Assembly: GCA_903930095.1 (NCBI GenBank)
Contig: CAIYXE010000766.1
Coordinates: 1-8,609, forward strand
Length of the DNA: 8,609 bases
Reading direction: 5' to 3'
Origin: an uncultured Hyphomicrobiales bacterium
GTDB lineage: Bacteria > Pseudomonadota > Alphaproteobacteria > Rhizobiales > Aestuariivirgaceae
This document shows, one piece after another, positions 5,737 to 8,609 of this stretch (the first letter of the stretch is position 1; each line of letters starts with the position of its first letter). The position numbers were made by a program, and so were the translations under genes. The notes below the pieces were generated by a model. It had not been told where the DNA came from. It ran no database searches and saw only the letters and a list, made by a program, of their open reading frames with translations.

Positions 5737-8609
5737 ATGGCCAATACCATCGACACGCGCCGTTCCGACCGTCGCCAGTCTGACGCAGACGCCATCCGGC
5801 CGTCGAAGCCGCTGGGCGAGCCGCAGCCGGTCAAGTCGCGTCCTGCCAACGAGAATGACCCCGGCACCGCCATGATGCTGGCGAGGCTCCGCCGCCGCCC
5901 CTCATTCACGCCTTACGGTCTCATCGCCATCATCATCACCGCCGTCTGGTCGGGCGGCTGGTTCTTCGCCAATGCCGCAACACTGGGCACGGACGCGCCG
6001 ATCGAGGGCAAGCTTCTGGCCCTCGCCCTGCTCTTCGTTCCGGTCGTCGTCGTCTGGTCGGTGGCCTATGTCCTGTGGCGCGCCGCCGATATGCGCCAGG
6101 TGTCCGAAGCGCTGTTCCAGTCCGCCATGCGGCTGGTACGCCCGCAAGACATCGCCACTGAAGGCCTCACAACCATCGCCCAGGCGGTCCGCTCCGAAGT
6201 CGACCTTCTGGTCGGCGGCGTCGAACACGCGGTGCAGCGTGCCGCCGTTCTGGAGGAGATCGTCCACAAGGAGATCGCCGCCATCGAACGCGCCTTCGGC
6301 GGCAACGAGGAGCGCATTCGCAGCCTCGTCGCAGGGATCGAGAACCAGCGTTCAGCACTCCACCAGGCAACCCTGCTGATCAGCAACGACACCAACCCGC
6401 TGATCAACCGCCTCGAGAACGGCACCAAGAATCTCGACAACATCATGGCCAACGCCCAGGACACGCTGGGCCGTCTCGAAGGCGGCCTGCGCGACGTGTC
6501 CGGCAACATCGTACGCGCCATGGACGACATGGCGGAACGCGCGAGCTCGGCGGGCTCCGAGATCGGGGTGCAGACCGCCCACATGGAGGACGTCTCGTCG
6601 CGTATGGTGGGCGAGATCCGCGACTTCGCGCGCCAGCTCGCCGGGCAGATCGACCAGATGCGCCAGGCATCCGCCACGCTGTCCACCGAGACGGTGGACT
6701 TCAGCCGGTCGGTCGAGGAGATGGAAGCGAACATCACGCACAGCGTGCGCCATGCGGTTGACACGCTCACCGCCGTGAACCAGGACATCACCCGCTCCGT
6801 CGAGCGTTCCAGCGTCACCTCGGCAGACCAGATCCGCCAGCAGGTAGCAGAACTGGCGGACGTGTTGCAGACCACGGGCTCAAACCTCACCTTCCACCTC
6901 AAGTCCGTCTCCGACGAGACGGCCGCACAACTCGAGCGCGCCAGCCTCGACACGGCTCATCTCATGGAGCAGAGCCGCGGCGTACTCACCCAGGGCATGC
7001 AGTCGGTGGCGGGCGACCTCATCAACCGCGTGGCGCAGTCGCGCGCTGAACTCATGGGCTTTCTCGACCAGTCCTCCACCGGAATCTCCGCTGCGATCGA
7101 CGAGGCCACGGACAATGTGGCAGGCCGCCTCAACGCGGCGGGCACGCAGTTCCTCGCCAACCTCGACCAGACCGCGGGCGAGCTGCTCTCCGAGCTGGGC
7201 TCCATGAGCACCGGCATGTCCGGCCGTATCGAGGAGACCACAGGCCGCCTGATCGTCGAGATCGGCTCGCGCGCCGAGCGCATCATTTCCAGGCTCGACG
7301 ATTCCGCCGGCGGCGTCTTCGCGCGCCTCGACGAACAGGCAGGCCTCGTCAGCACCCGCGTGGAGGACACGGCCAACCGCATTCTCTACACCATCGAGGA
7401 TCGCACCGCGGCGGCCAGCGCGCGGGTGGGCGAATCCGCCCAGCAGATCCTCGCCGCCCTCGACCACCAGAACCTCGAGGCAGCACAGCGCGTCACCGAT
7501 TCCGCAGCACGCGCCGAGATGGCGATCGCCCGGGCCACCGGCGACATCAGCTCTCTTCTCGACAACTCCTCCTCCGAAATCGTGGTCCGGGTCGACAATG
7601 CCGTGTCCACGGCGCTGGGCCGGCTGGAGCAGTCCTCCGCCGATTTGCGCCAGCTCCTCGGCGATACCAGCTCCGACGTAACGGGACAGCTCGAAACCCG
7701 CACCCATCAGGTGCTCGTCCGCGTCGACCAATTGCTGAACACCGCCAACACGCGCCTCAGCGAAACCGCCATGCTGTTCGAAAGCATGATCGGCCAGACC
7801 ACCAACAATCTTGAAGACCGGATCGGCGGCTCCACCGATACTCTCAACGCGCTGATGAACACCTCCGTCGAGAACGCGCGCAGCAGGCTCGAGGAAGCCG
7901 CGTCCCTGTTCCAGTCGCTGGTCGCGCAGGTGACGGCGGGCGTCGAGAACGGTGTCGGCACCTCAGGCACCATGCTGCATGAACAGGTTACCCGTGCCGT
8001 CAGCACGGCCACCACCCGTCTCGACGAGACGACGCGTCTCTTCCATGACATGATCGGCGGCGCCTCGGAGGAACTCGAGCGCCGGATGGAAGGCGCAAGC
8101 GAGCGCTTCTTCGGACAGATCGAAACCAGCATCAGCACCGCCACCGGCTCGATCGACGACGCCAACAAGACGTTCCAGGAGGTTGTGGGCGGCACAGCGA
8201 CGGCCGTCGTCAGGACGCTCGAAGCCTCCAAGAGCGACATCGTCAGCGCCGTCGAAGTCAACGTCAGCGATGTGCTGGCACGCATCGAGACGTCCGCCTC
8301 AACCTTCCAGACGCTCGTCACCGGCACGGCCGACGACCTCGAGACCAAGGTCGATGGCGCAGCCGAGCGCCTCTACGGCCATATGAACGCCACGGCGACC
8401 TCGGTCTTCGGCAAGATCGACGAGGTGACGTCCTCGGTGACCGGCAAGCTGGAACAGACCTCGGGATCGATCAACGACCTGATCGTCAACACCAGCGGCA
8501 CCATCGTGTCACACCTCAAGGACACGGCGGGCATCGTGAACCGCGAGATGACAGAGTCGGGCGTCGCGGTGGCCGACCGGATCGTCAATACCGGCGGCAT
8601 GGTGACGGA
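5737..8609 (+). CDS. rgsE: Giant membrane-anchored coiled-coil protein, GPR/RgsE-like polar growth factor, 5' part
   Basis: The first 957 codons of a gene that runs off the right edge. ATG 5737 is the first possible start, since an in-frame TAG stands at 5731; its RBS (GGGAT) is weak. Residues 1-59 are polar and probably cytoplasmic, ending in ARLRRRPSFTPYG. Two membrane helices follow (about 60-81 and 93-114) with a short periplasmic loop, and the rest is cytoplasmic helix. Residues 120-320 are irregular helical sequence (including NTNPLINRLENGT-like segments, rich in Asn, Glu and Leu); from 321 on the chain is an unbroken 11-residue repeat. Giant proteins with this layout (often annotated kinesin-like or apolipoprotein-like) are the growth pole ring protein GPR of Agrobacterium and RgsE of Sinorhizobium, which organise unipolar growth and are around 2,000 residues. 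The layout is seen; identity is inferred from memory of the family. TipN-like or other polar coil proteins are alternatives. Confidence 0.75.
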   Translation, partial: MANTIDTRRSDRRQSDADAIRPSKPLGEPQPVKSRPANENDPGTAMMLARLRRRPSFTPYGLIAIIITAVWSGGWFFANAATLGTDAPIEGKLLALALLFVPVVVVWSVAYVLWRAADMRQVSEALFQSAMRLVRPQDIATEGLTTIAQAVRSEVDLLVGGVEHAVQRAAVLEEIVHKEIAAIERAFGGNEERIRSLVAGIENQRSALHQATLLISNDTNPLINRLENGTKNLDNIMANAQDTLGRLEGGLRDVSGNIVRAMDDMAERASSAGSEIGVQTAHMEDVSSRMVGEIRDFARQLAGQIDQMRQASATLSTETVDFSRSVEEMEANITHSVRHAVDTLTAVNQDITRSVERSSVTSADQIRQQVAELADVLQTTGSNLTFHLKSVSDETAAQLERASLDTAHLMEQSRGVLTQGMQSVAGDLINRVAQSRAELMGFLDQSSTGISAAIDEATDNVAGRLNAAGTQFLANLDQTAGELLSELGSMSTGMSGRIEETTGRLIVEIGSRAERIISRLDDSAGGVFARLDEQAGLVSTRVEDTANRILYTIEDRTAAASARVGESAQQILAALDHQNLEAAQRVTDSAARAEMAIARATGDISSLLDNSSSEIVVRVDNAVSTALGRLEQSSADLRQLLGDTSSDVTGQLETRTHQVLVRVDQLLNTANTRLSETAMLFESMIGQTTNNLEDRIGGSTDTLNALMNTSVENARSRLEEAASLFQSLVAQVTAGVENGVGTSGTMLHEQVTRAVSTATTRLDETTRLFHDMIGGASEELERRMEGASERFFGQIETSISTATGSIDDANKTFQEVVGGTATAVVRTLEASKSDIVSAVEVNVSDVLARIETSASTFQTLVTGTADDLETKVDGAAERLYGHMNATATSVFGKIDEVTSSVTGKLEQTSGSINDLIVNTSGTIVSHLKDTAGIVNREMTESGVAVADRIVNTGGMVT
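6697..8609 (+). repeat. Array of about 58 hendecad (33-nt, 11-residue) repeats within the giant coil protein
   Basis: From residue 321 to 957 the translation divides into consecutive 11-residue units without any gap. Typical units are RLDDSAGGVFA (519-529), RLDEQAGLVST (530-540), RLEEAASLFQS (717-727) and RLDETTRLFHD (761-771). Position 1 is often Arg, position 2 is Ile, Leu, Val or Met in all but the first unit (Phe), position 3 is often Asp or Glu, position 6 is usually small, and position 9 is hydrophobic or Ala in nearly all. DNA identity between units is low, so the repeat is old and held by selection on the protein. Confidence 0.85.

Noticed and set aside
5737..8609. Long open reading frames on the minus strand through the giant coil gene (for example 6880-7731, 7707-8348 and 6066-6953)
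   Set aside because: They are antisense shadows: GC-rich codons and the 33-nt repeat keep other frames free of stops. Their products are low-complexity Ser/Arg/Ala or Ala/Gly/Val sequences without family features.

Overview
This is a GC-rich window whose gene content points to an alphaproteobacterium, most likely of the order Hyphomicrobiales (Rhizobiales). The main argument is the last gene. It encodes a very large membrane-anchored helical protein whose N-terminal layout and repeat-rich body resemble GPR of Agrobacterium and RgsE of Sinorhizobium, the polar-growth ring proteins of that order. A FdVI-type [2Fe-2S] ferredoxin beside a thioredoxin-reductase-like ferredoxin-NADP reductase and a split YeeE/DUF6691 transporter pair are also common in alphaproteobacteria. 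All names come from reading the translated sequence; no database search was run.

Layout, left to right. (1) The 3' end of a CoxE-type VWA-domain protein (+, runs off the left edge). (2) A secreted four-EF-hand protein (+), followed by a strong hairpin. (3) Two adjacent + genes for the halves of a YeeE/YedE (TsuA-like) sulfur-compound transporter, converging on a small DUF2892 membrane protein (-). The two convergent genes share one CTAG as stop codon on both strands. (4) A block of minus-strand genes, read from right to left: an Hpt phosphotransfer protein; a [2Fe-2S] ferredoxin with the FAD-dependent reductase that probably reduces it, as a tight two-gene operon; and a P1-family (DmpA-like) self-processing aminopeptidase. 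(5) A 330-bp divergent intergenic region with several dyads and repeats. (6) The first 957 residues of the giant GPR/RgsE-like protein (+, runs off the right edge).

The transporter pair and DUF2892 protein probably form a small sulfur-handling locus. The ferredoxin and reductase form an NADPH-driven electron-transfer module. The Hpt protein and the giant coil protein diverge from a shared regulatory region and might be co-regulated with cell cycle or polarity.

The most striking finding is inside the giant protein. From residue 321 to the window edge (residue 957) it can be laid out as 58 consecutive 11-residue repeats with no insertion or deletion. An aliphatic residue (Phe once) stands at position 2 of every unit. 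On top of this lies a 44-residue super-repeat of four hendecads.
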